This document shows, one piece after another, positions 6,319-12,598 of a stretch of DNA of 12,598 nucleotides. This DNA is from Planctomycetales bacterium (GTDB taxonomy: Bacteria > Planctomycetota > SBBH01). The notes beneath the pieces are model-generated. The model ran no database searches, had not been told where the DNA came from, and saw nothing but the letters and a program-made list of their open reading frames with translations. The stretch is from NCBI GenBank assembly GCA_005239795.1, contig SBBH01000108.1, positions 1 to 12,598 on the forward strand. Direction: 5' to 3'. Numbering within the stretch: position 1 is the first letter of the stretch; each line of letters opens with the position of its first letter. A program made the translations under genes and the position numbers.

Positions 6319-6806
6319 CGTGGCGGAAGCGTCGCCACCTTGAGCCAGAACTCCTTGAGCACCATCGCCAAGCGCTTGTGGTCGGCGTGTCCCATGGGCT
6401 TCGTCAGATAGCAGTTGCATCCGAGGCGGTAGGTCTCCAGAACATCCGCAGAATCCCCCGACGTGGTCAGAATGAGAACCGGTATCGTTTTCAAGGCCGG
6501 ATCTCCCTTTATGTCGCGGAGCACCTCGCGACCGTCCTTGCGGGGAAGATTCAGGTCCAGAAGGATGATGTCAGGCCGCACAGCCTCACGATAGGGGTCT
6601 TCTCGGCGCAGGTAGGCGAGAGCCCTGATGCCGTCGTCAACAGTGTGAAGATTGACAGGGATCCCTCCCGCCGTCAAAGCCCTCTGCGTGAGCTCCACAT
6701 CCTCAGGAGAATCCTCCACGAGCAGGATCTCCGCGGGCCGGGCGCCGGGTCCTTCCGAAATCCTCTCTCCATTCCCAGGAGAAGAGTTTTGCTCGCCGTC
6801 TGGCAT
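6315..6806 (-). CDS. Single-domain Rcp1-type response regulator
   Basis: 163 residues, a receiver domain with no output domain. Features: EILLVEDSPED with the acidic pair Glu31/Asp32, phospho-acceptor Asp84 in ILLDLNLPRKDGREVL, Thr114/Thr115 in LILTTSGD, and Lys136 in YLTKPMGH. The LNLPRKDG loop is typical of the Rcp1 group, which take phosphate from phytochrome-like or PAS/GAF/MASE1 histidine kinases and act through protein contacts. The first 25 residues are a polar leader before the first strand; ATG 6806 was chosen because it is the last methionine before the domain, though only a weak purine run (AGAAAG) precedes it. It follows bioF by 38 bases and is coupled to the broken MASE1 gene, so its cognate kinase appears to be lost at this locus. 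Confidence 0.9.
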   Translation of the reverse strand: MPDGEQNSSPGNGERISEGPGARPAEILLVEDSPEDVELTQRALTAGGIPVNLHTVDDGIRALAYLRREDPYREAVRPDIILLDLNLPRKDGREVLRDIKGDPALKTIPVLILTTSGDSADVLETYRLGCNCYLTKPMGHADHKRLAMVLKEFWLKVATLPPR

Positions 6807-6844
6807 GCTTTCTAATATGTAGCGTACCCCAGGGGGACTTGGCG

Positions 6845-8053
6845 TCAAACGCGAGGCCCTTTCCGGCCCTTGTTGGGAACGGACCCGAAAGCGGCCAAGG
6901 CTTCCCTCACGTCCTTCGCACTGTGCGCGGCGGACACCGAGACGCGCAGACGACATCCTCCGTTGGGCACGGTCGGGGGGCGAAGCGCCCCGGCCCAGAC
7001 GCCGGCGCGTGCCAAGCGTTTTGCGATCGCGGCCAAGGCGCTCGGAGTGCCGACCCGGACCGGCAAGATCTGACTTTCGGAGCCCATCAGGTCCCATCCC
7101 TGGCGCAGGAGTCCCTGGCGCATCTCGCGGACCCGCTTCCAGAGCCGCGCCCGGCGCCATTCCTCCTTGCGAACAACCGACAACGCCTCTAGAGAAGCCG
7201 CCGAGACCGGAGCCGGGAGAGCCGTCGTGAAGACAAAGGGCCGCGCGGCGTTATAGAGCAGATCGACCACGGCGGCTGGCCCCGCGACATAGGCGCCGTA
7301 GCTTCCGAACGCCTTGCTGAAAGTCCCCATGCGCAGATCGACGGCCTCCAGAACCCCCTGGACATCGGCGAGCCCTCGTCCCTCCCTTCCGTACACCCCC
7401 ACGGCATGCGCCTCATCGACATAGACCCAGGCGCCGTAGTGCCGGGCGAGCGCCACGACAACCCGAAGCGGCGCGACATCCCCATCCGCTGAAAAAAGGC
7501 TCTCCGTCGCGACCCAGATCCCGCGCGCGCGGCCGCGGCGCCGGATTCGCTTCAAAAGAGAAGCCAAGTGATCCATATCGCGATGCCGATAGATGGCCGC
7601 ATCCGCACGGCTCAAGCGGATCCCGTCAATGAGACTCGCATGGTTGGCCGCATCCGAAAGGATGATGTCTCCCGCGCGAGCCGTAGCCGAGAGCACCGAG
7701 AGATTCGCCAGAAACCCGTTGGAAAGGACGAGTGCCTTCTCGGTCCCCTGCCAGACGGCGATGGCCCGTTCGAGCGCCTGGTGAAGATCTGTCGTTCCCG
7801 AAATAAGACGCGAGGCTCCTGCTCCCCAGCCGAAACGCTTCGCTGCTTCCCCGGCGGCGCGCGCTAGGCGCCTGTCGCGCGCAAGCCCTAAATAATCGTT
7901 AGAGGCGAAATCGCGCCGCCAGTGCCCGTCACAGAGGAGCCGCCCGGGGCGTGCAGCGCTGACAGGTTGAGGCGTCCGCAGAAGCCGCTGGGCGCGCCGC
8001 CAAGCGAGCTCCCCGTGCGCGCGTCGGACCAAGAAATCAGGACTTCCCCTCAA
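6845..8053 (-). CDS. bioF: 8-amino-7-oxononanoate synthase (alpha-oxoamine synthase family)
   Basis: A PLP enzyme that condenses pimeloyl-CoA/ACP with alanine to give 8-amino-7-oxononanoate, the first committed step of biotin ring assembly. 402 residues. Family marks: FASNDYLGLARD (49-60), GAGASRLISGTTDLHQALE, SNGFLANLSVLS (111-122), His138 in DAANHASLIDG stacking on PLP, ESLFSADGDVAPL, the PLP-pyridine Asp213 in VDEAHAVGVYG, and Lys247 in GTFSKAFGSYGAYV forming the internal aldimine. Close relatives (KBL, ALAS, SPT) share these motifs; length and the N-terminus favour BioF, but no other bio gene is visible. The start is TTG 8053, overlapping the upstream gene by 17 bases, with GAGGAGG about 12 bases before it; TTG 8032 is an alternative. 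Probably co-transcribed with the small gene upstream and the regulator downstream. Confidence 0.9.
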   Translation of the reverse strand: MRGSPDFLVRRAHGELAWRRAQRLLRTPQPVSAARPGRLLCDGHWRRDFASNDYLGLARDRRLARAAGEAAKRFGWGAGASRLISGTTDLHQALERAIAVWQGTEKALVLSNGFLANLSVLSATARAGDIILSDAANHASLIDGIRLSRADAAIYRHRDMDHLASLLKRIRRRGRARGIWVATESLFSADGDVAPLRVVVALARHYGAWVYVDEAHAVGVYGREGRGLADVQGVLEAVDLRMGTFSKAFGSYGAYVAGPAAVVDLLYNAARPFVFTTALPAPVSAASLEALSVVRKEEWRRARLWKRVREMRQGLLRQGWDLMGSESQILPVRVGTPSALAAIAKRLARAGVWAGALRPPTVPNGGCRLRVSVSAAHSAKDVREALAAFGSVPNKGRKGPRV

Positions 8054-8336
8054 GGATATTGCGGACCTCCTCAGTGGTCAGATATCCCTTGGCCTTCAAG
8101 ACGTTGCAGAGCGCCACCAGATTGAGGTTGGGGATCGGAGAAATCCGCGCGGCGGGGGCATGCGGCCCCTCGGAAGTCGAAACAGGTCCGGTTGACGGCG
8201 CATGGCCGAACGCCGGGAAATAGTCGCTGATCTTCTCGAGCCGCTCCTGCGTCGGCGACTTCGAGGGCGGGGGCGGTTTGGCGGCGCCCTGCTCCTTCTT
8301 GCGTTTGAAATCTTCAAACGGATCACCAAAAGACAT
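8037..8336 (-). CDS. Small hypothetical protein with proline linker and C-terminal helix-turn-helix-like segment
   Basis: 99 residues, not recognised. The N-terminal 20 residues are charged (DPFEDFKRKKEQ), followed by a PPPP linker, a short helix (TQERLEKISDYFPAFG), a flexible Pro/Ser/Ala stretch and a C-terminal block LNLVALCNVLKAKGYLTTEEVRNILEGK. That block resembles short helical hairpins of the kind L..LL..KG.LT.EE...IL found at the ends of many small proteins (SHOCT-like), but no family can be assigned. No signal peptide or membrane segment, so probably cytoplasmic. ATG 8336 is preceded by AAAGGGGG. The gene heads the bioF operon, overlaps bioF by 17 bases, and has a promoter-like sequence about 43 bases upstream in the divergent interval with guaA. 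Confidence 0.75.
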   Translation of the reverse strand: MSFGDPFEDFKRKKEQGAAKPPPPSKSPTQERLEKISDYFPAFGHAPSTGPVSTSEGPHAPAARISPIPNLNLVALCNVLKAKGYLTTEEVRNILEGKS

Positions 8337-8378
8337 AAGGCCCCCTTTCTCCCCCTCCGCTCCAACGACTGCCTCCCT

Positions 8379-8407
8379 AGTATACGCCTGATGAAACAGA
8401 TCGCCAA
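8379..8407 (-). promoter_or_regulatory. Candidate sigma70-type promoter of the bioF operon
   Basis: On the minus strand TTGGCG (8407-8402) and TATACT (8384-8379) are separated by 17 bases, close to the -35/-10 consensus. It lies 43 bases upstream of ATG 8336, which leaves room for a leader with the AAAGGGGG ribosome site. Confidence 0.5.
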
Positions 8408-8424
8408 ACGAAGCCTGGCCGCTT

Positions 8425-8430
8425 TAGAAT
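8425..8430 (+). promoter_or_regulatory. Candidate -10 element of a leaderless guaA transcript
   Basis: TAGAAT ends 6 bases before the guaA ATG, the spacing expected when transcription starts at the A of the start codon. No Shine-Dalgarno sequence lies in the 20 bases before ATG. The -35 position (about 8402-8407) has only a weak match and overlaps the opposing promoter. Tentative. Confidence 0.4.
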
Positions 8431-8436
8431 CGCCCT

Positions 8437-9996
8437 ATGACGCACGACTGGATCGCGATCGTCGACTTCGGATCTCAATACACACAGCTGATCGCTCGCC
8501 GGATACGGGAGCTCTCGGTCTACTGCGAGATCGTCCCGTGCCGTGGCGACTTTGGGAAAATTCTGGCGCGCAATCCCAAAGGATTTGTCCTGTCTGGAGG
8601 TCCCGCGAGCGTCTACAGCGAGGGGGCACCTCAGCTCGACCGGCGGATCCTGGAAATGAAAAAGCCGGTTTTAGGAATCTGCTACGGCCTTCAGGCGCTC
8701 TGCCAGGCGCTGGGCGCCAGCGTCTCCCCCTCCGCGGCCCGCGAATTCGGCCGCGCGGCTCTGATGCAAGCCAAGGACGCCAAAAGCGCCCTCTTCGAAG
8801 GGCTCCCCGAGCGGTTCACCGTCTGGATGAGCCATGGGGACCGTGTGGAATCGATCCCCGAGGGATTTTTGGCCGTCGGAACCTCCGACAACTCTCCCCA
8901 CGCCGCGATCGAGAACCGGCGCGAACGCCTCTTCGGCGTCCAGTTCCACCCGGAGGTGGCGCACACCCCCGACGGCCCCCAGATCCTTGCAAACTTCGTG
9001 CTGGAGATCTGCGGGGCCAAAGCCGATTGGAAGATGGGCTCCTTCATCGAAGAGGAGATCCGGCGCGTCCGCGAGGAGGTCCAGGACCAGAACGTCATTC
9101 TGGGGCTTTCCGGCGGCGTCGACTCGTCGACGCTCGCGGCGCTCCTCTCAAAAGCGCTCGGGAAACAGATCCATTGCATCTTCGTCGACAACGGCCTCCT
9201 GCGCGCCGGGGAACGCGAGGAGGTCGAGAAAGCCTTTTCGTCTTCGGACAGCCGTTTTCCGCTGAACTTGCACGTGGCCGACGCGGCCGAGAGCTTTCTC
9301 GCGGCCTTGAAAGGCGTGGTCGACCCCGAGCGCAAGAGGAAGATCATCGGGGGCCTGTTCATCGATATCTTCACGAAAGAGGCCCGGCGGATTCCCCGCG
9401 CCGCCTACCTGGCGCAGGGGACGCTCTATCCCGACGTGATCGAGTCCGTTTCTCCCTGGGGGGGGCCCTCCGCGACGATCAAGAGCCATCACAACGTCGG
9501 AGGACTCCCTGAGACGATCGGCTTCAAACTCTTGGAGTCATTCCGTTTTCTTTTCAAGGACGAGGTGCGGCAAATCGCAAGGCTTCTTGCCCTCCCCGAC
9601 AGCTTCATCCGGCGCCACCCCTTCCCGGGGCCGGGCCTGGCGGTCCGGATCATGGGGGAGGTCACACGGGAGCGGCTCGACCTTCTGCGCCGGGCAGACC
9701 GCGTCGTCACCGACGAGATCCGCGCCGCTGGACTCTACGACGAGCTCTGGCAGGCGTTCGCCGTGCTACTTCCTGGGACGATGTCCGTCGGTGTCATGGG
9801 GGATGAACGGACCTACGAATGCGCTGCGGTGATCCGCGCCGTGAAGTCGACCGACGGCATGACCGCTGACTGGGCGCATCTTCCCTATGATCTGCTGGGA
9901 CGCGTCGCCAACCGCATCATCAACGAGGTGCGCGGGGTCAACCGCGTCGTCTATGATATTAGTTCCAAACCGCCAGCGACGATAGAATGGGAATAG
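8437..9996 (+). CDS. guaA: GMP synthase (glutamine-hydrolysing)
   Basis: Makes GMP from XMP, ATP and glutamine in the cytoplasm. 519 residues, standard length. The N-terminal class I glutamine amidotransferase domain has WIAIVDFGSQYTQLIARRIRE, Cys82 in GICYGLQALCQALG as nucleophile, and the partner His171/Glu173 in GVQFHPEVAHT. The ATP pyrophosphatase domain starts about residue 205 with the PP-loop SGGVDS at 225-230, followed by FVDNGLLR. The C-terminal dimerisation domain includes FPGPGLAVRIMGEVT, MSVGVMGDERTYE and the invariant ending of this family (ISSKPPATIEWE). All catalytic residues are present. It stands alone, divergent from the bioF operon, with a 100-base shared promoter interval; the next gene follows after 34 bases in the same direction, so read-through is possible. 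Confidence 0.98.
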   Translation: MTHDWIAIVDFGSQYTQLIARRIRELSVYCEIVPCRGDFGKILARNPKGFVLSGGPASVYSEGAPQLDRRILEMKKPVLGICYGLQALCQALGASVSPSAAREFGRAALMQAKDAKSALFEGLPERFTVWMSHGDRVESIPEGFLAVGTSDNSPHAAIENRRERLFGVQFHPEVAHTPDGPQILANFVLEICGAKADWKMGSFIEEEIRRVREEVQDQNVILGLSGGVDSSTLAALLSKALGKQIHCIFVDNGLLRAGEREEVEKAFSSSDSRFPLNLHVADAAESFLAALKGVVDPERKRKIIGGLFIDIFTKEARRIPRAAYLAQGTLYPDVIESVSPWGGPSATIKSHHNVGGLPETIGFKLLESFRFLFKDEVRQIARLLALPDSFIRRHPFPGPGLAVRIMGEVTRERLDLLRRADRVVTDEIRAAGLYDELWQAFAVLLPGTMSVGVMGDERTYECAAVIRAVKSTDGMTADWAHLPYDLLGRVANRIINEVRGVNRVVYDISSKPPATIEWE

Positions 9997-10030
9997 GCCA
10001 GCGCCCGTGATCTAACGGAGAGCGCCAAAC

Positions 10031-10651
10031 ATGTCCAAACGAACTGTTTTCCTCGCGGCAAGCTGGCTGCTCCTCCATGTCTTCTCCCCGACGGCGTTTT
10101 CCCGCGAACCGATCGCGACAGTCTTTCCCCAAACGGAAACAGAATGCCCCCCAAAGCTCACGGTATGCGTTCACCAGGAAACAACCTGCGGAAAGAAAGA
10201 AACCGTCTGCCCCCTGACGGCGACGGCCTGCCAGGCGCAGGAAACCTCTTGTCCCAAGGCTGAAACCCGTTGTCCCCTCACGGTGACCGCCTGTTCCGTT
10301 CAGGATACCCAATGCCCCAAGCAAGCGACGGGATGCCCCATTCAGGTAACGGTCTGCCAGGCGCAGGAAACCTCCTGCCCGAAAACCGAGACCTCCTGCC
10401 CTCCCGTCCTCACCGTCTGCCGCACGGAGGACACTGCCTGTCCGAAGGAGGAAACCCGTTGTCCTCTGATCGGCACCGCCTGCCTGGCGCAGGAGACCGC
10501 CTGCCCCCAAGCGAAGACAAAATGTCCGCTGACGCCTACGGCCTGTACCGCTGTTGACACAAGTTGCCCCAAGGAAGAAACACGCTGTCCTCCGACCATA
10601 ACCCAATGCGTCAGCCAGGACACCGCCTGTCCGCGCTGCCCAAATCGGTGA
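10031..10651 (+). CDS. Exported cysteine-heptad repeat protein, 24 x (x-x-x-x-T-x-C) in eight 21-residue units
   Basis: 206 residues: a signal peptide (SKRTVFLAASWLLLHVFSPTAFS, 2-24), a short spacer, then residues 33-200 built without interruption from 24 heptads, each with Thr at position 5 and Cys at position 7, and a tail PRCPNR. Heptads cycle in threes. Slot A (PKxETxC) starts with Pro in 7 of 8 and has Glu at position 4 in 6 of 8. Slot B (PLTVTAC type) starts with Pro in 8 of 8 with a mostly aliphatic position 4. Slot C (QAQETSC type) never starts with Pro and has Asp or Glu at position 4 in 8 of 8. 25 cysteines in all; no CxxCH haem motif and no histidine beyond two near the N-terminal side (leader and first unit). 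A periplasmic or secreted three-sided solenoid with stacked Thr and Cys ladders, cross-linked or metal-binding, is inferred. I know no named family. ACGGAG lies 10 bases before ATG; no partner gene is evident. Confidence 0.85.
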   Translation: MSKRTVFLAASWLLLHVFSPTAFSREPIATVFPQTETECPPKLTVCVHQETTCGKKETVCPLTATACQAQETSCPKAETRCPLTVTACSVQDTQCPKQATGCPIQVTVCQAQETSCPKTETSCPPVLTVCRTEDTACPKEETRCPLIGTACLAQETACPQAKTKCPLTPTACTAVDTSCPKEETRCPPTITQCVSQDTACPRCPNR

Positions 10652-10777
10652 CTAAAACTCGTTTTGGTGCTCTTCCCACCACGCCTCGATCTCGGCAGTC
10701 GACTTAAAATAGTTCCCCGAGATCCGATAGAACGTCGTATGGAGGATCTGAATGTTCGTGGCCTTGGTCTCGAACAC
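10652..10777 (-). pseudogene. 41-codon ORF, probable C-terminal remnant of an unrecognised gene
   Basis: From GTG 10777 to the stop at 10652-10654 the minus strand reads VFETKATNIQILHTTFYRIS, GNYFKSTAEIEAWWEEHQNEF. The aromatic-rich, balanced composition looks like the C-terminal end of a real globular protein, unlike the Arg/Ser/Pro-rich shadows usual in this GC-rich DNA. A TGA lies immediately before the GTG in the same frame and no ribosome site precedes it, so it is more likely a leftover fragment than a working gene. It follows the ATPase gene by 35 bases in the same direction. I could not place the family. It also fills most of the 161-base interval between the cysteine-heptad gene and the ATPase. 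Confidence 0.35.
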
Positions 10778-10812
10778 TCAACCGGCAATGGCCTGCCCTC
10801 TCGTCGACGCGG

Positions 10813-12012
10813 TCAAGAGCCGGGGGCTGTCTGCCCGATCTCCTGCCAGGGGAGTGCCTCGACGCGCGGAGCCAGCTGGAGCCGGCGGGGCGTCCGACAG
10901 ATGAGATATCCCCGCTCGGCCGAGGGATACTCGCTCATGAAAAGCTGGAGATGCCGCGCGTCCTGCGGGACCGGCGCGTCCTTCCACTTGACCTCGACCG
11001 GGACATAAACTCCTTCCTGCTCCAAGACCCAGTCGACCTCGGGTCCGGCCGGGTCCCGCCAGAACCGGACCTGGAAAGCGGTCTTCGCCAAGCGCGACAG
11101 GCGAATGAGCTCTAGACCCGCCCACTGCTCGAACAGGTGCCCCATCGTCTCGGCGGGAAGCCGCCTCCCCTCGCGCGCCAAGGCGCGGCGCACGCCCGCG
11201 TCAAACAGAAGATACTTCGACGACTTCGTCAGGCGCGCGCGCGCGCGACTTTCGGTGATCGGGTCGACCCGCTCGGCCACGAGGCAATCCTCCAAAACCT
11301 CGTAGTAAGCCGCGATGGTCGTATGGGCGACGCCCACCTCCTGCGACAGTTTCCGGAAGCTGACGAGCCTTCCCGACTCGGCCGCGGCGTGTTCCAGGAA
11401 CCGGGCGAAGGCTGCCAAGCGTCGGACGATCGCTTCCGACCGTATCTCCTCGTCGAGATAAGTCGTGACATATGCCAGCAGATCCTCCTCGCGCGCCGCT
11501 GGGTCTTCCTGCGAGAGGATCCCCGGCAGGGATCCATCCAGAAGAAGCGTTTCGAGAGCGGGTGCGCGCATTTCCGACAGGACAAACGGGTCGAGCCGCA
11601 ACGGGACGATCCGCCCGGGCAGGAGGTTTACCGATGGGCCGCGTTTGAGCTTCCGGGCCGACGAACCCGTCAGGACGAAGCGAGCCATCTTTCGGTCGAT
11701 CAGATCCTGGACGACGTCGAGGAGGGGCGGGATCCGCTGGACTTCGTCCAGAAGGACGAGGGGAAGCGCCGCAGCCGGCGTGGCGCGCGGGAGCGCTTCG
11801 ACTTCCGACGCGAGCAGGCCCGGATTCTTTTCGTATCGCAGACGCACGTCGGGCCGGACAAACGACAGCGACAGATCCCCACGGAGCGTCGACGAGAGAA
11901 GGGTCGTTTTCCCCGTTTGGCGCGGCCCCAGGAGAAGAACGCTCTTGCCGCGTCGCAAGACGGCTTGGAGCTTGGGATCAAGAAGGCGAGGTATGTAGCG
12001 CATACACTCCAT
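10813..12012 (-). CDS. AAA+ ATPase with C-terminal DUF4143 (nuclease-fold-like) domain
   Basis: 399 residues from ATG 12012; ATG 12003 (MRYIPRLLDPKL) matches the usual family start equally well. Walker A is GPRQTGKT (29-36), Walker B is LVLLDEVQ with Asp89/Glu90, and LTGSSARKLKRG follows as the sensor segment. After the ATPase core comes a winged-helix-like part (FRKLSQEVGVAHTTIAAYYEVLED) and a DUF4143 C-terminus with WAGLELIRL and PEVDWVL...VPVEVKW, which has the D-(E)xK spacing of PD-(D/E)XK folds. Such ATPases are widespread, often stand alone, and are horizontally mobile; their biochemical role is poorly defined, with toxin-antitoxin-like or DNA-related functions proposed for some. All motifs are intact. 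It has a promoter-like sequence just upstream and is monocistronic in appearance. Confidence 0.9.
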   Translation of the reverse strand: MECMRYIPRLLDPKLQAVLRRGKSVLLLGPRQTGKTTLLSSTLRGDLSLSFVRPDVRLRYEKNPGLLASEVEALPRATPAAALPLVLLDEVQRIPPLLDVVQDLIDRKMARFVLTGSSARKLKRGPSVNLLPGRIVPLRLDPFVLSEMRAPALETLLLDGSLPGILSQEDPAAREEDLLAYVTTYLDEEIRSEAIVRRLAAFARFLEHAAAESGRLVSFRKLSQEVGVAHTTIAAYYEVLEDCLVAERVDPITESRARARLTKSSKYLLFDAGVRRALAREGRRLPAETMGHLFEQWAGLELIRLSRLAKTAFQVRFWRDPAGPEVDWVLEQEGVYVPVEVKWKDAPVPQDARHLQLFMSEYPSAERGYLICRTPRRLQLAPRVEALPWQEIGQTAPGS

Positions 12013-12020
12013 TATCAATG

Positions 12021-12049
12021 AAAATAGAGTTTAAACAATAAATTTTCAA
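12021..12049 (-). promoter_or_regulatory. Candidate promoter of the ATPase gene
   Basis: On the minus strand TTGAAA (12049-12044) and TATTTT (12026-12021) are 17 bases apart within an AT-rich island. The -10 box ends 8 bases before ATG 12012, so the message would be nearly leaderless from that start; from ATG 12003 a short leader containing GGAG would result. Confidence 0.5.
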
Positions 12050-12058
12050 TCTTAAACT
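12028..12058. repeat. AGTTTAA / TTAAACT inverted repeat between deacetylase and ATPase genes
   Basis: AGTTTAA at 12028-12034 and TTAAACT at 12052-12058 are perfect 7-base arms with a 17-base AT-rich loop. One arm contains the TAA stop of the deacetylase gene and the pair overlaps the ATPase promoter candidate. It could be an operator or a weak terminator; there is no GC-rich stem or T-run typical of an intrinsic terminator. Confidence 0.4.
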
Positions 12059-12598
12059 GATGGGGGAATATGTGCCTGCGCCTGGGCCCAAAGCGACACA
12101 ACGCGGTAGGCCCCCTCGCCTTTTCCCGGGATCGCTGCGAGAAAGCGATAAAGCTCCTGGCGGGCGGCGGGCGCGGCCAGCGCCCGAGGATGGAGCATCA
12201 CACCCACAAGATCCGTGCGTCGCTGACCCTTGTGAACCTGGACCCACAAGGACTCAGCAGACCGCGTCTCCTCCTGCCCCAGGAGATCCGCATCTACGCT
12301 CACCGAAAGCTCCACCAAGTCCCGATGATTTGCCACAGGGCCCGGGTGGTATGACACGGAAGCAGCCCCCAACGTCAAGAGGCGCAAGCGCTTAGCCAAA
12401 GGCCCCATCCAACGCTGGCGGCGCGAATCAGGAAACCCGGCAGAAAGGATTTTGAACCCCGTCTCCCGCAAAGCCTCGGCTGTCCCCGCGTTCCATTTTC
12501 CCCAGGGGGGCGTGAAGACGCGCCGGAAGCGGCCGGGGAACGCCTCCTCCATCGCCGCGAGCCCCCGCGCAAGATCCCCCTTCTGCTCCTCGCGGCTC
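12052..12598 (-). CDS. Polysaccharide-deacetylase-like (NodB/DUF2334-type) protein, N-terminal part outside window
   Basis: The frame is open to the right edge, so the start lies beyond the window; about 181 C-terminal residues are visible. RVFTPPWGKWNAGTAEALRETGFKILSAGF is the (F)xPPW..(N)..(T)..AL...GF..LSA segment of the NodB-fold carbohydrate esterase 4 group, where the PPW region lines the active-site groove. VGVMLHPRAL near residue 140 corresponds to the late G+xLHp motif carrying the catalytic-side histidine. The metal-binding Asp and HxxxH would be in the missing N-terminal half, so activity cannot be judged. Members remove acetyl groups from N-acetylglucosamine polymers or act on other envelope sugars. 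The middle contains ELSVSVDADLLGQEE, without a motif I recognise. Its stop lies 39 bases from the ATPase start. Confidence 0.75.
   Translation of the reverse strand, partial: SREEQKGDLARGLAAMEEAFPGRFRRVFTPPWGKWNAGTAEALRETGFKILSAGFPDSRRQRWMGPLAKRLRLLTLGAASVSYHPGPVANHRDLVELSVSVDADLLGQEETRSAESLWVQVHKGQRRTDLVGVMLHPRALAAPAARQELYRFLAAIPGKGEGAYRVVSLWAQAQAHIPPSV

Noticed and set aside
10127..10630. CRISPR array or multihaem cytochrome
   Set aside because: The repeat is coding and diverged with no unique spacers of fixed length, and there is no CxxCH motif.
10652..10680. Terminator after the cysteine-heptad gene (AAAAC/GTTTT)
   Set aside because: The arms are short and AT-only with a 2-base loop and no following T-run.
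10342..10788. Minus-strand frame with repeated GQxVS-type residues opposite the cysteine-heptad gene
   Set aside because: It is the antisense shadow of the same DNA repeat, covers only part of it, has no export signal, and its N-terminal part is Arg/Ser-rich. The plus frame has a signal peptide and all 24 heptads.
1..12598. tRNA or rRNA genes
   Set aside because: No cloverleaf with T-loop consensus and no rRNA-like stretch was seen by eye; a covariance-model scan would be decisive.

Overview
This window comes from a high-GC (about 63% by a sample count in thyA), gene-dense bacterial chromosome. Two exported proteins carry lipobox-type signal peptides, which suggests a cell with an outer membrane. 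thyA-folA, bioF and guaA are ordinary housekeeping genes. The phylum cannot be fixed from this sequence. Word-like A-rich repeats, an S23-type four-helix-bundle gene and SD-poor starts suggest an uncultured lineage, but that is only an impression.

Layout. (1) 1-3409, plus strand, one compact operon: the end of a ComEA-like helix-hairpin-helix protein, a membrane GAF-GGDEF diguanylate cyclase, a TolB/PD40-propeller lipoprotein and a CsgG/TolB-N-like lipoprotein. The genes overlap or nearly touch, which suggests c-di-GMP signalling linked to envelope function. (2) 3418-3972, minus strand: a signal peptide fused to only the C-terminal stub of a polymorphic-toxin HINT domain, followed by a low-GC helical tail. 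(3) 4126-5880, plus strand: thyA and folA, separated by a low-GC four-helix-bundle gene flanked by imperfect inverted repeats. (4) 5924-8336, minus strand: a small hypothetical gene, bioF, a single-domain Rcp1-type response regulator and a frameshifted, truncated MASE1 membrane-sensor remnant. (5) 8437-9996, plus strand: guaA. (6) 10031-10651, plus strand: an exported protein made of 24 consecutive heptads x-x-x-x-T-x-C, organised as eight 21-residue repeats. (7) 10652-12598, minus strand: a short gene remnant, an AAA+/DUF4143 ATPase with an apparent promoter, and the end of a polysaccharide-deacetylase-like gene that runs off the window.

The most unusual item is the cysteine-heptad protein at 10031-10651. 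Its three heptad slots have different, strictly kept rules, which points to a regular folded repeat protein and not to low-complexity sequence. Next come the truncated HINT-stub gene and three separate short-word repeat tracts (2645-2700; 4078-4105; 4971-5005 with 5361-5390). Two of these tracts lie inside or against coding sequence and one lies just upstream of thyA.
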